Counted from the first letter of the stretch, positions 7,701 to 16,499 are shown. The stretch is 64,000 nt of DNA from Bacillus_BA fengqiuensis (GCA_030813035.1 JAUSTV010000003.1); one strand, 5' to 3'. Translations and numbers: made by a program. Notes: a model not told the origin generated them from the sequence alone.

Positions 7701-8867
7701 CTAGTCTGCCATTACTTTTCCGTATATGCCCCCGCCTCCTGAGTAAATGTCCAGTTCCCCTTTTCGCGCCTTTAAAATGAGCTGGACAATCGAAGGCTTT
7801 ACATATTCCTTCAGCTCTTCTTCCGATGCTTCATGTAATATATACATTTCTGTTCCTACCAATTGAATAAGTTTATCCAATGTTTTCGCCCCGATACCCG
7901 GGATAAAATCCAGCGGCACTTGATGGATATATGGAGGTCGGCTGATTGGATGGTCTGTAGGGGGCAGTTCCTTGATTCTTTCGGAAACCCCTTTAATGAA
8001 TTTGCGATGACCGCACTGTGCACACAGCCATTGAGAAGAAGAGGACTGTTTATGAAAACACTTTTCACATACAGTATGATAATATTTACCTAGAAATGGG
8101 TTCAACCCATAATTGGCAGTGATTTTACGGCCATTTTCCTTTTTTAATACTTTTTTCAATTCAGCGAAACTTGGTGACTCCATTTTCATTTGTTGATACT
8201 CCCTTGCAATCTTGGCAACAGAATGGGCATCTGAATTCGATAAAAAGGAGTACCTATTTAATTCTTCAATTCCGCCTGCCATCGCTGTGTTGGAACTTAA
8301 CCCCAACTCTATTCCGTCTATTAAAAGCGGATTGAATACCTCCGTCAAAGAACGCTCCACCCCTTTTCCATATAAACTCTTAAAAGGAGTGAATACATGC
8401 GCCGGGATAAACAGACCGTTTAATTCCCTTACTTTTTCTTGCAGAACGCTGGCTCGCTCGTATATACGCTGGGAACTTAATGTAATGTTTTTCATGCGTG
8501 CTCCCAACCATAACGAAAACTGTTCCATTTCTTTTATCCTTCCGAAATAGACAAGCACATGAATAGGTCCATGACAATGTTCATCATAAATCTCAATCTC
8601 CGAACCAAGAATGATGGTAAGATTTTGGTAGCGCAATCCTCCCTCTTCCAACTCCATCATTTCTCCTGTTTCGATGTAATGTTCGAACTCACATAGCACT
8701 TCAGGAACATGTCCATCGATGATACCAATCATATCCATACCTTTACGGCGGGAAGCTTCCTGAATGATGGAGGGGATAGTAAGCGACCGGGAAGCCGTAA
8801 TTTTAACGGGCTTCCCGGTACCGGTTCTTCCTATATGAATATGTAAGTCCACATAGTAATGCTGCAT
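7701..8867 (-). CDS. yqxK: Endonuclease Q (YqxK family DNA repair enzyme)
   Basis: The 388-residue protein has the EndoQ layout. An N-terminal PHP phosphoesterase domain carries DLHIHIG (7-13), IIDGH (49-53), PAHVFTPF (155-162) and the SDAHS loop (212-216). A zinc ribbon follows (Cys267, 270, 282, 285), then a helix-hairpin-helix at LDFIPGIGAKTL (319-330). Known homologues in archaea and Bacillus nick DNA 5' to deaminated bases (hypoxanthine, uracil). Older annotations call YqxK a helicase, which the motifs do not support. Its ATG is one base after the nudF stop, so the two are translationally coupled. Confidence 0.85.
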   Translation of the reverse strand: MQHYYVDLHIHIGRTGTGKPVKITASRSLTIPSIIQEASRRKGMDMIGIIDGHVPEVLCEFEHYIETGEMMELEEGGLRYQNLTIILGSEIEIYDEHCHGPIHVLVYFGRIKEMEQFSLWLGARMKNITLSSQRIYERASVLQEKVRELNGLFIPAHVFTPFKSLYGKGVERSLTEVFNPLLIDGIELGLSSNTAMAGGIEELNRYSFLSNSDAHSVAKIAREYQQMKMESPSFAELKKVLKKENGRKITANYGLNPFLGKYYHTVCEKCFHKQSSSSQWLCAQCGHRKFIKGVSERIKELPPTDHPISRPPYIHQVPLDFIPGIGAKTLDKLIQLVGTEMYILHEASEEELKEYVKPSIVQLILKARKGELDIYSGGGGIYGKVMAD

Positions 8868-8868
8868 A

Positions 8869-9420
8869 TTACTCCCCTAACGCACTTTTTAGTTGTAAAT
8901 ACTGAACGGCATACGCTGTTTTGGCATCATAAATTTGCTGACCCTGAATCAGGCCAAGCGCTTCTTCTAACGTTACTTCCAATACATCAACAAACTCATC
9001 TTCATCAAGATCCGCTTTCACTTCCATTTTTTCCAAGTTAGTGGCAACATACAGATGCACTAATTCGTCGGCAAATCCCGGTGATGTATAAAACGAAATA
9101 AGATGATCCAACGAAGAACACGTATAACCCGTTTCTTCCTCCAGTTCACGCTTTGCCGTTTCCGCAGGCTGTTCACCTTTTTCTAATTTACCCGCAGGAA
9201 TTTCAATCAATGCACGTTCCATCGCCTTGCGGTATTGGCGGACCATTACGATTTTATGATCCTCCGTCAAAGCAATCACCGCTACAGCTCCAGGATGCTT
9301 TACGACTTCGCGCGTACTCGTTTTCCCATTTGGGAGCAGTACTTCTTCATGATATAAATCAATCACTCTTCCACTAAATAGTTTTTCCGATTTTAAGGTT
9401 CTTTCCTTTAAATGCTCCAT
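8869..9420 (-). CDS. nudF: ADP-ribose pyrophosphatase (Nudix hydrolase)
   Basis: The 183-residue protein matches NudF (YqkG), which hydrolyses ADP-ribose to AMP and ribose-5-phosphate. The Nudix box starts at GKLEKGEQPAETAKRELEEE and ends EETGY. The ATG at 9420 has AGGTG 6 bases upstream; a GTG three codons earlier overlaps that site. It is coupled to the endonuclease Q gene and divergent from mciZ. Confidence 0.93.
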   Translation of the reverse strand: MEHLKERTLKSEKLFSGRVIDLYHEEVLLPNGKTSTREVVKHPGAVAVIALTEDHKIVMVRQYRKAMERALIEIPAGKLEKGEQPAETAKRELEEETGYTCSSLDHLISFYTSPGFADELVHLYVATNLEKMEVKADLDEDEFVDVLEVTLEEALGLIQGQQIYDAKTAYAVQYLQLKSALGE

Positions 9421-9454
9421 TCTCCACACCTCGTTCTAGTTTTTCCGTTGCTTA

Positions 9455-9464
9455 CATACATTCT
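9455..9464 (+). promoter_or_regulatory. Sigma-E-like -10 element upstream of mciZ
   Basis: CATACATTCT fits the sigma-E -10 consensus CATACANTNT, 26 bp before the mciZ start. No convincing -35 was seen. mciZ of B. subtilis is sigma-E dependent. Confidence 0.4.
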
Positions 9465-9490
9465 AACATACCGATACCAGGAGGAATAAA

Positions 9491-9643
9491 ATGAAGGTAT
9501 ATGTGGTCGACAATGGAATCATTCTAGTCGGTAAAGCATGGGAAATTCGTGCAAAACTGAAGGAATACGGAAAGAAATACGAGTCCGTTTCCAGCTGGAT
9601 TGAAGCGCAGTCCATCCAATCATCTCCTGTCAAAAAGAGTTGA
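9491..9643 (+). CDS. mciZ: FtsZ assembly inhibitor MciZ
   Basis: A 50-residue ORF with AGGAGG 6 bases upstream. Its core LVGKAWEIRAKLKEYGKKY is nearly identical to B. subtilis MciZ, the mother-cell peptide that caps FtsZ and blocks Z-ring assembly after asymmetric division. The usual peptide is 40 residues; here about 10 extra residues (ending SSPVKKS) follow the conserved Trp-Ile segment. The location between nudF and yqkF is the same as in B. subtilis. The stop lies in the left arm of a terminator. Confidence 0.9.
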   Translation: MKVYVVDNGIILVGKAWEIRAKLKEYGKKYESVSSWIEAQSIQSSPVKKS

Positions 9644-9669
9644 CCACAATAATGCGGTCAACTCTTTTT
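9632..9669. terminator. Bidirectional terminator between mciZ and the nicotinamidase gene
   Basis: A perfect 14-bp stem (AAAAAGAGTTGACC and complement) with a 10-nt loop and terminal T5 serves both converging genes. Confidence 0.85.
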
Positions 9670-9704
9670 AAAGCCGTTAACTATTTTATCTCTGCGGTCC
9701 CATC

Positions 9705-10244
9705 CTATATAACAGTTGTCTTAAAGATGGTTTTCATATGGTCGATAAATGTATCATGCAGAGCTGTAAAAGTCGCCATTTTATTGCGATGGGCAACCGT
9801 CTTATACCCTCTTGCATAGGCGCCGTAAGCTGTCAAAAAGTTGCAAATATCGGTACAAACTCCCGCTAAATGTACTGTTTTGACCCCTCTTTCTTTCAGT
9901 TCTTCATCCAGATTTGTTTGAAAAAAAGCATCGTATTCAGGTTTTTCTATATAAACAACATTCGGATTATGCTTATTTTTCTCATACCATGTGTGCAGCT
10001 CACCGAATAATTGCTGTCCCCATGTCCCTTTCACATTATGAGATGGCCAAAGTTCAAAATGAGGATCATTCTCCTCATGTCCGTCCATACACACAGCGAC
10101 TACTTTATTTTGAGCTAAATATTCATTAGCAAGCTCGATTATGGCAGGAACGATTTCCTGAGCTTTTTTTCCGACCGTCAAATTTCCATTATCCGCAACA
10201 AAATCATTGCTCATGTCAATGATCAATAAAGCTTCTCTTTCCAT
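9705..10244 (-). CDS. Nicotinamidase-like cysteine hydrolase
   Basis: A 179-residue isochorismatase-fold protein with the catalytic triad Asp10 (IIDMSNDF), Lys101 (IEKPEYDAF) and Cys134 (GVCTDIC), and metal-ligand candidates Asp54, His56 and His70. It resembles B. subtilis YueJ (PncA), which deamidates nicotinamide to nicotinate for NAD salvage. Position next to nudF (ADP-ribose breakdown) fits NAD turnover, although a different amide substrate cannot be excluded. Start 10244 is preferred over 10250 because GGGG lies 7 bases upstream of it. Confidence 0.75.
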   Translation of the reverse strand: MEREALLIIDMSNDFVADNGNLTVGKKAQEIVPAIIELANEYLAQNKVVAVCMDGHEENDPHFELWPSHNVKGTWGQQLFGELHTWYEKNKHNPNVVYIEKPEYDAFFQTNLDEELKERGVKTVHLAGVCTDICNFLTAYGAYARGYKTVAHRNKMATFTALHDTFIDHMKTIFKTTVI

Positions 10245-10359
10245 TGTCATACCCCTTTTCTTGTCTGCCTAGATACACAACTCCACTGTAACTTGGCTTT
10301 TTCCGCTTTTCTTCTTTTATTTTGGCTGTTTTCGCAAACTTTGTTGCTATTTAACAAGT

Positions 10360-10500
10360 AGTGGGGAGTGGTTGATTTCCGCTCCAGGTTGCTCGCTTTC
10401 CGCGGGGCGTGCGGTGAGCCTGCTCTCGGCTTACAGCCTGTGGGGTCTCACCTGTCCCGCTGCTCCCGCAGGAGTCTCGCACCTTCCTCTCCAACCAACC
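10360..10500. repeat. GC-rich intergenic repeat (GTTGATTTCCGCTCCAGG type)
   Basis: A GC-rich, partly palindromic block begins GTTGATTTCCGCTCC and ends with segments related by imperfect inversion (GAGTCTCGCACCTTCC). I recognise this as a repeat common in intergenic regions of many Bacillus-group genomes; it has no assigned function. The rest of 10251-10769 is AT-rich and holds no gene. Confidence 0.65.
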
Positions 10501-10769
10501 TTAAACGCTTATCTTTCAAGAAACCTATCTAAAAACAACAATCTTTTAGAAAAGAGCCTTTATTTTTGAATAGTTTATCATATTTCCCTCTCCTCTTTCC
10601 AAAAAATTAGAATTTTCTACATAAGGAATATAACGTTTACTGAATAAACGAATAACGAATCATTTGGATAGGAAGAAACATCTTATTTGAGCTACAGCCT
10701 CTTTTCACGCTACAATGATTGAAATGGAATCATTAAGTAAATTGCATACAGAGAAACGGAGGTATACTC

Positions 10770-11690
10770 ATGAAGAAAAATCGTTTAGGCACATCCGACT
10801 TATATGTAAGTGCACTCGGGCTTGGCTGCATGTCTCTTGGGACAGACAAAAAAAAGGCAGCGTCCATTATTGATCAGGCTGTTGATTTAGGTGTGAATTA
10901 TTTGGACACAGCCGATTTATATGACTTTGGCTTAAATGAAGAAATAGTGGGTGAAGCTGTCAAGAGAAGGCGACAAGAGGTCATTTTGGCAACGAAGGTA
11001 GGAAATCGCTGGGAAACAGGAAGGGATGGTTGGAGCTGGGATCCATCTAAAGCTTACATAAAACAACAAGTCAAAAACAGCTTACGCCGCCTTCAAACGG
11101 ATTATATCGACCTGTATCAATTACATGGCGGTACGATTGAAGATCATATCGACGAAACAATTGAGGCATTTGAAGAATTAAAAGCAGAAGGCATCATCCG
11201 TCATTATGGGATTTCCTCCATTCGCCCAAATGTCATTCGGGAGTATGTACAAAAGTCGTCCATTATTAGTGTGATGATGCAATACAGCATTCTCGATCGA
11301 CGACCGGAAGAAGAAATAATGGACCTTTTAGCCCAGCATGGCATTAGCATCATTGCCAGAGGCCCTCTTGCAAAAGGTCTTCTCACGAATCAGGGGATGG
11401 AGAAGCTGGAAGAAAAGTTTTCCGGTAAAGATTATCTGGACTACTCTTATGAAGAACTTTGTACGATCCTTCCAAAACTGCAGCAGCTTCGCCCGCATCA
11501 CACATTAACTGAAACAGCCATTCAATACTGCCTGCACTCTCCTGTAGTAGGAGCGGTTATTCCAGGTGCAAGCAGTATCAAGCAATTGAAAGAAAATGTG
11601 GACGCCGCAAATGCCCCGTCTCCATCTGAACAGGAATGGATGCAAATCCAGCAATTATCCAAAGCCAATCAATATGAGGCACATCGCTAA
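10770..11690 (+). CDS. yqkF: Aldo/keto reductase YqkF
   Basis: The 306-residue TIM-barrel oxidoreductase is collinear with B. subtilis YqkF. It carries the AKR signature around YLDTADLYDFG (Asp and Tyr of the tetrad), KVGNRW (Lys) and LYQLHGG (His), with the NADPH-binding C-terminal segment near VIPGASS. The physiological substrate is unknown. It is monocistronic, with GGAGG upstream and a shared terminator with convergent yqkE. Confidence 0.9.
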   Translation: MKKNRLGTSDLYVSALGLGCMSLGTDKKKAASIIDQAVDLGVNYLDTADLYDFGLNEEIVGEAVKRRRQEVILATKVGNRWETGRDGWSWDPSKAYIKQQVKNSLRRLQTDYIDLYQLHGGTIEDHIDETIEAFEELKAEGIIRHYGISSIRPNVIREYVQKSSIISVMMQYSILDRRPEEEIMDLLAQHGISIIARGPLAKGLLTNQGMEKLEEKFSGKDYLDYSYEELCTILPKLQQLRPHHTLTETAIQYCLHSPVVGAVIPGASSIKQLKENVDAANAPSPSEQEWMQIQQLSKANQYEAHR

Positions 11691-11744
11691 GCAAATCTAT
11701 AGACAGATTGTTTAAAACTGGCTCAAGTTTTACAATGGTTTAAC

Positions 11745-11787
11745 TTCAAATAAAACCGAGGGTTCTTTGCCCTCGGTTTTATTTGAA
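11745..11787. terminator. Bidirectional terminator between yqkF and yqkE
   Basis: A perfect 18-bp stem (11745-11762/11770-11787) with a 7-nt loop and A/T-rich base. The yqkE stop codon lies inside the right arm. Confidence 0.85.
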
Positions 11788-12036
11788 CTCATTCCAGTTC
11801 AATTCACTTTCATTCAAAAGCTGCTCGAACGATTTATTTTTTTCTTGTTGCTTACGCAGTTCTTGTTGCTTCTTCACCTCTTCTTCTTTTCGCTTTTCTT
11901 CTTTCGTTTCCAGCATCTGCTTTTTTTGTTTTAGCTGCTCTAAAATGGAACCGTTCAATTGATCTTTTAAACTTACTTTATCATCTTTTAAATAAGAAGG
12001 TGTCGGTTGTTTTGATTGTCTTGTTTTTTTAGCCAT
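11779..12036 (-). CDS. yqkE: YqkE family protein (DUF3886)
   Basis: An 85-residue, highly charged protein. Residues about 35-70 are an almost continuous Lys/Glu/Gln helix likely to form a coiled coil, and the conserved C-terminus reads NKSFEQLLNESELNW. Function is unknown. The ATG at 12036 has GGAGG 6 bases upstream. It is convergent with yqkF, as in B. subtilis. Confidence 0.8.
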   Translation of the reverse strand: MAKKTRQSKQPTPSYLKDDKVSLKDQLNGSILEQLKQKKQMLETKEEKRKEEEVKKQQELRKQQEKNKSFEQLLNESELNWNEFK

Positions 12037-12154
12037 CACAAACCTCCAGCTAATATTTTAGGGATATTATATCATAGTTAAGGTTATTCGAAGACTAATA
12101 AGTATGGGGTTTCCTTTATATAAGTCAAGATTAACTGCCTATTCCAAATAAAAA

Positions 12155-12193
12155 AAGCCACAATCCTTCCTAATATAGGAAAGATTGTGGCTT
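12155..12193 (-). terminator. Terminator of the thiolase gene
   Basis: An 18-bp stem with one mismatch and a 3-nt loop follows the thiolase stop on the minus strand and runs into T5. Confidence 0.8.
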
Positions 12194-12206
12194 CTATGTG
12201 TAAGGA

Positions 12207-13394
12207 TTAAACGCGCTCTACAATAGTCGCTACGCCTTGGCCGCCGCCGATACATAATGTAGCCAGCCCTAAAGACGATTCACGTTTTAACATTTCATGA
12301 ATTAATGACACAAAAACACGTGTGCCGCTTGCACCGATCGGATGTCCAAGTGCAATAGCACCGCCGTTTACGTTTAATTTGTCTTTATTGAATTGAAGCT
12401 CGCGATCTACTGCAATTGCTTGTGCCGCAAAAGCTTCATTTGCTTCTACTAAATCAATGTCTTCTAAGCTTACAGCCGCTTTTTCAAGCGCCTTTTTCAC
12501 GGCAGTAACCGGCCCGATTCCCATGATGCTTGGATCTACCCCTGCACTTGCATTACCACGGATACGCACTAAAGGCTTAATACCTAATTCATCAGCCTTT
12601 TGTCGGCTCATCACAACAACCGCTGCGGCACCGTCGTTAATACCAGAAGCGTTACCTGCTGTCACAGATCCATCCTTTTTAAAAGCCGGACGAAGTTTCC
12701 CTAATCCTTCAGCCGTCGTACCTGCACGAGGGAATTCATCTTGAGCAAATACAGTTACTTGGCCTTTTCTTCCTGGAATTTCAACAGGAACGATTTCATC
12801 TTTAAAGCGCTCTGATTGAATCGCCGCTTCCGCCTTTTGCTGGCTCCAAGCGGAGAACTCATCTTGTTCTTCTCTTGAAATGCTATATTTATCACATAGG
12901 TTTTCAGCAGTAGTTCCCATATGATAATCGTTAAATGCGCACCATAATCCGTCTTGGATCATGCTGTCTACTACTTTTTGATCTCCCATTTTAAAGCCGT
13001 TGCGTGCCCCTTTTAATAGATATGGAGCTTGGCTCATATTTTCCATTCCACCTGCTACGATGATATCAGCATCTCCAGCAAGGATCGCTTGTGTAGCTAG
13101 ATGAACAGCTTTTAAACCAGATCCGCATACTTTGTTAATAGTCAGCGCGGAAACTTCCTGCGGTAAGCCTGCTGCAAGCGCAGCTTGACGAGCCGGATTT
13201 TGTCCTAATCCTGCTTGTAAGACATTCCCCATAATGACTTCATCTACGTCGTTTACCTGTACCCCCGCTTTTTCCAATGCTTGCTTGATGACTACTCCAC
13301 CTAGTGTAGTTGCCGGTACATTTTGTAAACTTCCCCCAAAGCTACCGATTGCAGTTCTTACGGCACTTACGATTACAACTTCTGTTTGACTCAT
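12207..13394 (-). CDS. Acetyl-CoA C-acetyltransferase (thiolase)
   Basis: The 395-residue protein has all thiolase catalytic residues: nucleophile Cys90 (NKVCGSG), His351 (GHPIGASG) and Cys381 (LCIGGGQG). It interconverts acetoacetyl-CoA and acetyl-CoA; the length and motifs fit the degradative/biosynthetic ThlA/AtoB group rather than long-chain thiolases. It is divergent from the HMG-CoA lyase gene, whose product acetoacetate can feed it after CoA activation. The pair is inserted between yqkE and yqkD, which are adjacent in B. subtilis. Confidence 0.92.
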   Translation of the reverse strand: MSQTEVVIVSAVRTAIGSFGGSLQNVPATTLGGVVIKQALEKAGVQVNDVDEVIMGNVLQAGLGQNPARQAALAAGLPQEVSALTINKVCGSGLKAVHLATQAILAGDADIIVAGGMENMSQAPYLLKGARNGFKMGDQKVVDSMIQDGLWCAFNDYHMGTTAENLCDKYSISREEQDEFSAWSQQKAEAAIQSERFKDEIVPVEIPGRKGQVTVFAQDEFPRAGTTAEGLGKLRPAFKKDGSVTAGNASGINDGAAAVVVMSRQKADELGIKPLVRIRGNASAGVDPSIMGIGPVTAVKKALEKAAVSLEDIDLVEANEAFAAQAIAVDRELQFNKDKLNVNGGAIALGHPIGASGTRVFVSLIHEMLKRESSLGLATLCIGGGQGVATIVERV

Positions 13395-13658
13395 GACGTT
13401 GTCTCCCCTTACTGAATTGATTATTGTACGTAAATTTGTGTACGTAGAAAGTTATTCGTCATTTTTTTTAAAATTCCTTTTAAATTTGTAAAAAATTATT
13501 TTTATATTGAATTTACGGAATATTCAAATAAAATTAAAGGTGAACTAGTAACTTTTCTATCTGTCCTTTGTCCCCTTGCCTATTCTTGTAAGGGAAATTT
13601 CCATTAGTGAAGGGCTTAGGCGAGGCAAACCCGAAAACTCATATAAGGGAGGAACATT

Positions 13659-14555
13659 ATGTCATCTGAATTTGCTGCTATTATTGAAGTCGGTGCAAGA
13701 GACGGGCTGCAAAACGAGAAACAGTTCGTTCCGACAGAAGCAAAAATCCGCTTTATTCAACTTTTGAAAGAGGCTGGATTTAAGGAAATGGAACTCACAT
13801 CTTTTGTATCGCCTAAATGGGTGCCGCAAATGCAAGATTCAAAAGAAATCGTTAAAGCTTTTCAAGACGAGACGAGAAATATCGTCCTTACACCAAATGA
13901 AAAGGGAATTGACGCCGCAAAAGCTCTCAACTGCGAAGCGATCGCCGTTTTCGTGGGAGTCAGCAATACATTTAATCAAAAAAATATTAATAAAACGACT
14001 TCAGAGAGCATGGATCAATTAAAACCGCTCCTGTTAAAGCAAAAACAGGATGATATATTCATGCGTGCATGCATTTCTACTTCCTTTTATTGTCCTTATG
14101 AAGGAAAAATAGAGGAGAAAAAAACCCTTTCGCTTTGCGAACAGTTCGTAGAAGCGGGGGTCGATGAACTAAGTGTCGCGGACACGATTGGAATGGCGAA
14201 TCCAAAAGAAGTATATTCTCTTTTTACAAAATTAAAAAACGCCTTTCCTCACATTTTGCTTACAGGTCACTTCCATGATACAAGGGGAATGGCGCTGGCG
14301 AACATTTATGCGGCATTAGAAGCGGGAATCTACCGTTTTGATTCATCAGCAGGCGGCCTTGGCGGGTGCCCGTTCGCCAAAGGAGCAACAGGAAATGTTG
14401 CGACAGAAGATGTTATTTTCATGCTCCATCAAATGGGGGTCAAGACAGGAATTGATTTGAATAAAGTCCTTGAAGCCGTCTCCTTTATCGAGGCGTATGT
14501 ATCTAGAAAAATAGAAAGCAAGCACTTCAATTTGAAAACGCTCACTAACATTTGA
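13659..14555 (+). CDS. Hydroxymethylglutaryl-CoA lyase
   Basis: The 298-residue protein of the HMG-CoA lyase/DRE-TIM metallolyase family cleaves HMG-CoA to acetoacetate and acetyl-CoA, the last step of leucine degradation. Seen are EVGARDGLQNE (the Arg-Asp active-site pair), metal ligands in GHFHDTRG, and the catalytic Cys loop GGLGGCPFAKGATGN. It resembles YngG of the B. subtilis yng leucine cluster, but here it stands alone, divergent from a thiolase 264 bp away. GGGAGG lies 9 bases upstream of the ATG. Confidence 0.92.
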   Translation: MSSEFAAIIEVGARDGLQNEKQFVPTEAKIRFIQLLKEAGFKEMELTSFVSPKWVPQMQDSKEIVKAFQDETRNIVLTPNEKGIDAAKALNCEAIAVFVGVSNTFNQKNINKTTSESMDQLKPLLLKQKQDDIFMRACISTSFYCPYEGKIEEKKTLSLCEQFVEAGVDELSVADTIGMANPKEVYSLFTKLKNAFPHILLTGHFHDTRGMALANIYAALEAGIYRFDSSAGGLGGCPFAKGATGNVATEDVIFMLHQMGVKTGIDLNKVLEAVSFIEAYVSRKIESKHFNLKTLTNI

Positions 14556-14641
14556 TCCATTCATGAATGTTGTTCACTCCCTCTTTTTTTATGTCCATGA
14601 TAAACTATACTTAAATCATTCTGACTAAAGGGGCCGCATTC

Positions 14642-15565
14642 ATGAAAAAATGGCTGGTTGTATTTGGAACAATCATTGCATATATCCTCACTGTAGGACT
14701 TTTCTTTACAAATAAGGTTATGTATATTCGTAAAAAATCGGATGAAGAATTACTGATGCGTGAAAAATCGGAAGGCTTTTACGTAGACGAAGCATATGAA
14801 ACCTTAGAGAAAGAACCATTCTCGATTCCCTCGCCTTTCGGATACTTGCTGAAAGGAACCGTGATTGAACAACATGACACGAAGAAGTTTATCATTTTTT
14901 GTCACGGTGTAACGGTCCATTCCATCAATTCCATTAAATATATGAATATCTTCTTAAAAAGAGGCTGGAATATTATCTTGTATGATCACCGTCGGCACGG
15001 CCAGTCTGAGGGAAACACAACAAGCTATGGCCATTATGAAAAATTTGACTTGAAAGCCATTGTAGACTGGACGAAAAACCGCTTTGGACAAGATATTATC
15101 CTTGGCATCCATGGCGAATCAATGGGCGCAGCTACTACCCTTCTATATGCCGGAATGGTTGAGGATGGAGCAGATTTTTATATAGCAGACTGCCCGTTTT
15201 CGAACTTAGAAAAGCAGCTTGGCTATCGCCTAAAAGAAGAATTTCGTTTACCGAGTCAAGCGGTACTGCCCATTGCTAATATCTTTTTGAAACTCCGGGA
15301 TGGCTACTCTCTGAAAGACGTCTCTCCCATCCAGTTTATTGACCATATCCAAAATCCGGTCCTGTTTATCCACAGCGCTCAAGACGATTACATTTTGCCG
15401 CACATGACCAAAGAGTTATACGAAAAGAAACCAGGCCCCAAAGCACTTTATTATGCGCCTTTTGGAACACACGCCCGTTCGTATGCGGAAAATCGCAGTG
15501 ACTATGAAAAAGCGATTGATGACTTTCTAAAAGAATTCAACATTGCAAAAAGGAACCATCACTAA
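14642..15565 (+). CDS. yqkD: Alpha/beta hydrolase YqkD, membrane-anchored
   Basis: The 307-residue protein begins with a hydrophobic segment (about residues 4-26) likely to anchor it outside or across the membrane. The alpha/beta-hydrolase domain has the nucleophile elbow GESMG, an oxyanion-region CHGVT and a late catalytic His in FGTHARSY. It matches B. subtilis YqkD; the substrate is unknown. The stop lies in the loop of a bidirectional terminator shared with yqkB. Confidence 0.88.
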   Translation: MKKWLVVFGTIIAYILTVGLFFTNKVMYIRKKSDEELLMREKSEGFYVDEAYETLEKEPFSIPSPFGYLLKGTVIEQHDTKKFIIFCHGVTVHSINSIKYMNIFLKRGWNIILYDHRRHGQSEGNTTSYGHYEKFDLKAIVDWTKNRFGQDIILGIHGESMGAATTLLYAGMVEDGADFYIADCPFSNLEKQLGYRLKEEFRLPSQAVLPIANIFLKLRDGYSLKDVSPIQFIDHIQNPVLFIHSAQDDYILPHMTKELYEKKPGPKALYYAPFGTHARSYAENRSDYEKAIDDFLKEFNIAKRNHH

Positions 15566-15580
15566 ATGGTTCCTTTTTGC
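15545..15580. terminator. Bidirectional terminator between yqkD and yqkB
   Basis: A perfect 15-bp stem GCAAAAAGGAACCAT and complement with a 6-nt loop and T5 on both strands. Confidence 0.85.
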
Positions 15581-15582
15581 AG

Positions 15583-15915
15583 TCAAGATTTATCTACAAG
15601 TGACATGCGGGGATTTAAAATCTGATTCGGACTTTTTAACATAAACGAGTTCGCGGATTCCACAAAGTCAATGGTCATTTTCTCGTCGAAGAAAACTTGT
15701 TTTGTCTTTTCCATTAACAAGGGCTGGAGGTTTGTCGAAATATCGATATCACCTTCTTCACGTTCGCTTACAATCCACAAGGCAGACACTCCGCTTACTA
15801 CACAGCCGCAGCCTTCTGTATCGTATTTGAGCTTTAATTGTTTTCCGCTGCTGTCAGATAATTTCAGTTGAATTTTTTCCATTGCTTTATCTGTAAATGT
15901 AATATTCATGTTCAT
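15583..15915 (-). CDS. yqkB: YqkB family HesB/IscA-like protein
   Basis: A 110-residue protein of the iron-sulfur biogenesis (HesB-like) fold. It keeps EGCGCVVSG but lacks the three-cysteine C-terminal motif of true A-type carriers; the conserved end reads SPNQILNPRMSLVDKS. It matches YqkB of unknown function. Either ATG 15915 or 15909 could be the start. Confidence 0.82.
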   Translation of the reverse strand: MNMNITFTDKAMEKIQLKLSDSSGKQLKLKYDTEGCGCVVSGVSALWIVSEREEGDIDISTNLQPLLMEKTKQVFFDEKMTIDFVESANSFMLKSPNQILNPRMSLVDKS

Positions 15916-15998
15916 ATATCCTCTCTTGTCAGTCTATTTTCAACATACAATAAGTATATTACATCTTTTCCTGTTCAGCGATGATTCACTCTTAGTTT

Positions 15999-16208
15999 GT
16001 GTTCAAAAAGGAGGATAAAAAGGACCGAGAAGTTCAAGGAAGCGCCGTCTCGAGCAACGGAGCGTATGCTGTTAATACGTGAGTAGCGGAGAGACAAGCC
16101 TATGAAGCCCGACTAAGAACCGCCACGTCCTGTGGCGAACGTCGGATCAGTACGTCCTGTACAAGTAATTTCGACGGTCATTTTTCCCGGACTTCTTGAA
16201 CAACCTCT
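15999..16208. repeat. Dispersed TIR-bounded repeat, family A copy 2 with internal insertion
   Basis: This is the reverse complement of the 2410-2567 repeat with close similarity, except for an extra block of about 65 bp (near 16101-16168). That block resembles part of the unrelated repeat at 21208-21380 (shared CGACTAAGA and ACCGCCAC). It therefore looks composite. It fills most of the gap upstream of the CDGSH gene. Confidence 0.8.
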
Positions 16209-16280
16209 CCTAGTTGATTATCGCCCGTTTTACCTTTACGATTAGAGTGTGACATGAATTTTATTCTAAAGGAGGAAATC

Positions 16281-16499
16281 ATGATGGCAAAAGTACAAAT
16301 CAAAGTAATGGACAATGGTCCGCTGCGCGTCACAGGCGAGGTTGAGCTTATCGATGCGGACGGCAATAAATTTGAAACAAAGCAAGCATTCTCTCTTTGC
16401 CGATGTGGATTGTCCAGCAAACTTCCATTTTGCGACGGGACACATAAAGGACAGTTTGAATCATGTGTACGCGCAGCAAAGGTGCTGGACGAACAATAA
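16281..16499 (+). CDS. CDGSH iron-sulfur domain protein
   Basis: A 72-residue soluble protein with the CDGSH signature CRCGLSSKLPFCDGTH, which ligates a redox-active [2Fe-2S] cluster through three Cys and one His. There is no membrane segment, unlike mitoNEET. Its cellular role is unknown. The first of two tandem ATGs (16281) has GGAGG 5 bases upstream. yqkC starts one base after its stop, so the two are probably coupled. Confidence 0.85.
   Translation: MMAKVQIKVMDNGPLRVTGEVELIDADGNKFETKQAFSLCRCGLSSKLPFCDGTHKGQFESCVRAAKVLDEQ

Noticed and set aside
10372..10569. 65-codon plus-strand ORF upstream of yqkF
   Set aside because: It lies almost wholly in the GC-rich intergenic repeat and has no ribosome-binding site.
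16254..16280. Upstream extension of the CDGSH ORF
   Set aside because: The GGAGG ribosome-binding site lies inside this extension, so translation starts at 16281.
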